Of a stretch of 6,389 nt of DNA, positions 6,325 to 6,389 are shown piece after piece. The position numbers and the translations under genes are program-made. Position 1 is the first letter of the stretch; every line of letters starts with the position of its first letter. This DNA comes from Actinotalea sp. Lineage in GTDB: Bacteria > Actinomycetota > Actinomycetes > Actinomycetales > Cellulomonadaceae. Below the pieces are notes generated by a model. It ran no database searches. It saw nothing but the letters and a program-made list of their open reading frames with translations, and was not told the DNA's origin. The DNA lies in contig JACIXM010000189.1 of NCBI GenBank assembly GCA_014360395.1, positions 1 through 6,389 of the forward strand. The letters run 5' to 3'.

Positions 6325-6369
6325 ACGCGAGGACGGGCGCGGCCCCGAGGGGCGCGCCCGTCCTCGCGT
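6325..6369. terminator. Strong 17-bp hairpin, likely operon terminator
   Basis: Arms 6325-6341 and 6353-6369 are perfectly complementary for 17 bp (arm sequence ACGCGAGGACGGGCGCG). After a bulged G at 6342 the stem can continue as CCC/GGG with a CGAG-type loop (6346-6349). It lies 51 bp past the SMP-30 stop. No T-tract follows on either strand, as with the left-edge hairpin. Probably ends the pxp transcript, and possibly also a convergent gene beyond the window. Confidence 0.65.
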
Positions 6370-6389
6370 GCGGGTCCTGCGGTGCGGCC

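Overview
The window is very GC-rich throughout, with strong G/C preference at third codon positions. This and the gene content (a mycobacterial-style type II NADH dehydrogenase, a DUF4383 membrane protein, a fused PxpB-PxpC) point to a high-GC actinomycete. A Cellulomonas-like member of the Micrococcales is my best guess, but it is an inference from style and not a placement. Six complete protein genes are supported. No tRNA, rRNA, CRISPR array, insertion sequence or other mobile element is visible.

Left part, minus strand (about 1-2183). A perfect 18-bp hairpin at 25-64 lies just beyond the end of a four-helix DUF4383 membrane protein (97-558). Upstream of that on the same strand is ndh (693-2183), a type II NADH:quinone oxidoreductase of the respiratory chain. 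The two are 134 bp apart and may share a transcript.

Middle (2184-2316). A 133-bp divergent intergenic region separates ndh from the plus-strand genes. It should hold both promoters; only a weak -10-like hexamer for ndh can be pointed to.

Right part, plus strand (2317-6273). A YfcE/MJ0936-type metallophosphoesterase (2317-2844) comes first. After a 95-bp gap comes the 5-oxoprolinase cluster: pxpA (2940-3689) and a single gene encoding PxpB fused to PxpC (3686-5365). The two overlap by four bases (GTGA). Together they should supply the ATP-dependent, metal-independent opening of 5-oxo-L-proline (pyroglutamate) to L-glutamate. A SMP-30/gluconolactonase/regucalcin-family hydrolase (5407-6273) follows after 41 bp and is probably in the same operon. 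The window ends with a small hairpin and a strong 17-bp hairpin (6325-6369), probably the 3' boundary of the operon.

The gene families are all known; I see no clearly new multi-gene system. The least expected points are a stem-loop that places the pxpA stop and the pxpBC start in its loop, and the pairing of a SMP-30 lactonase-type enzyme with a complete 5-oxoprolinase.
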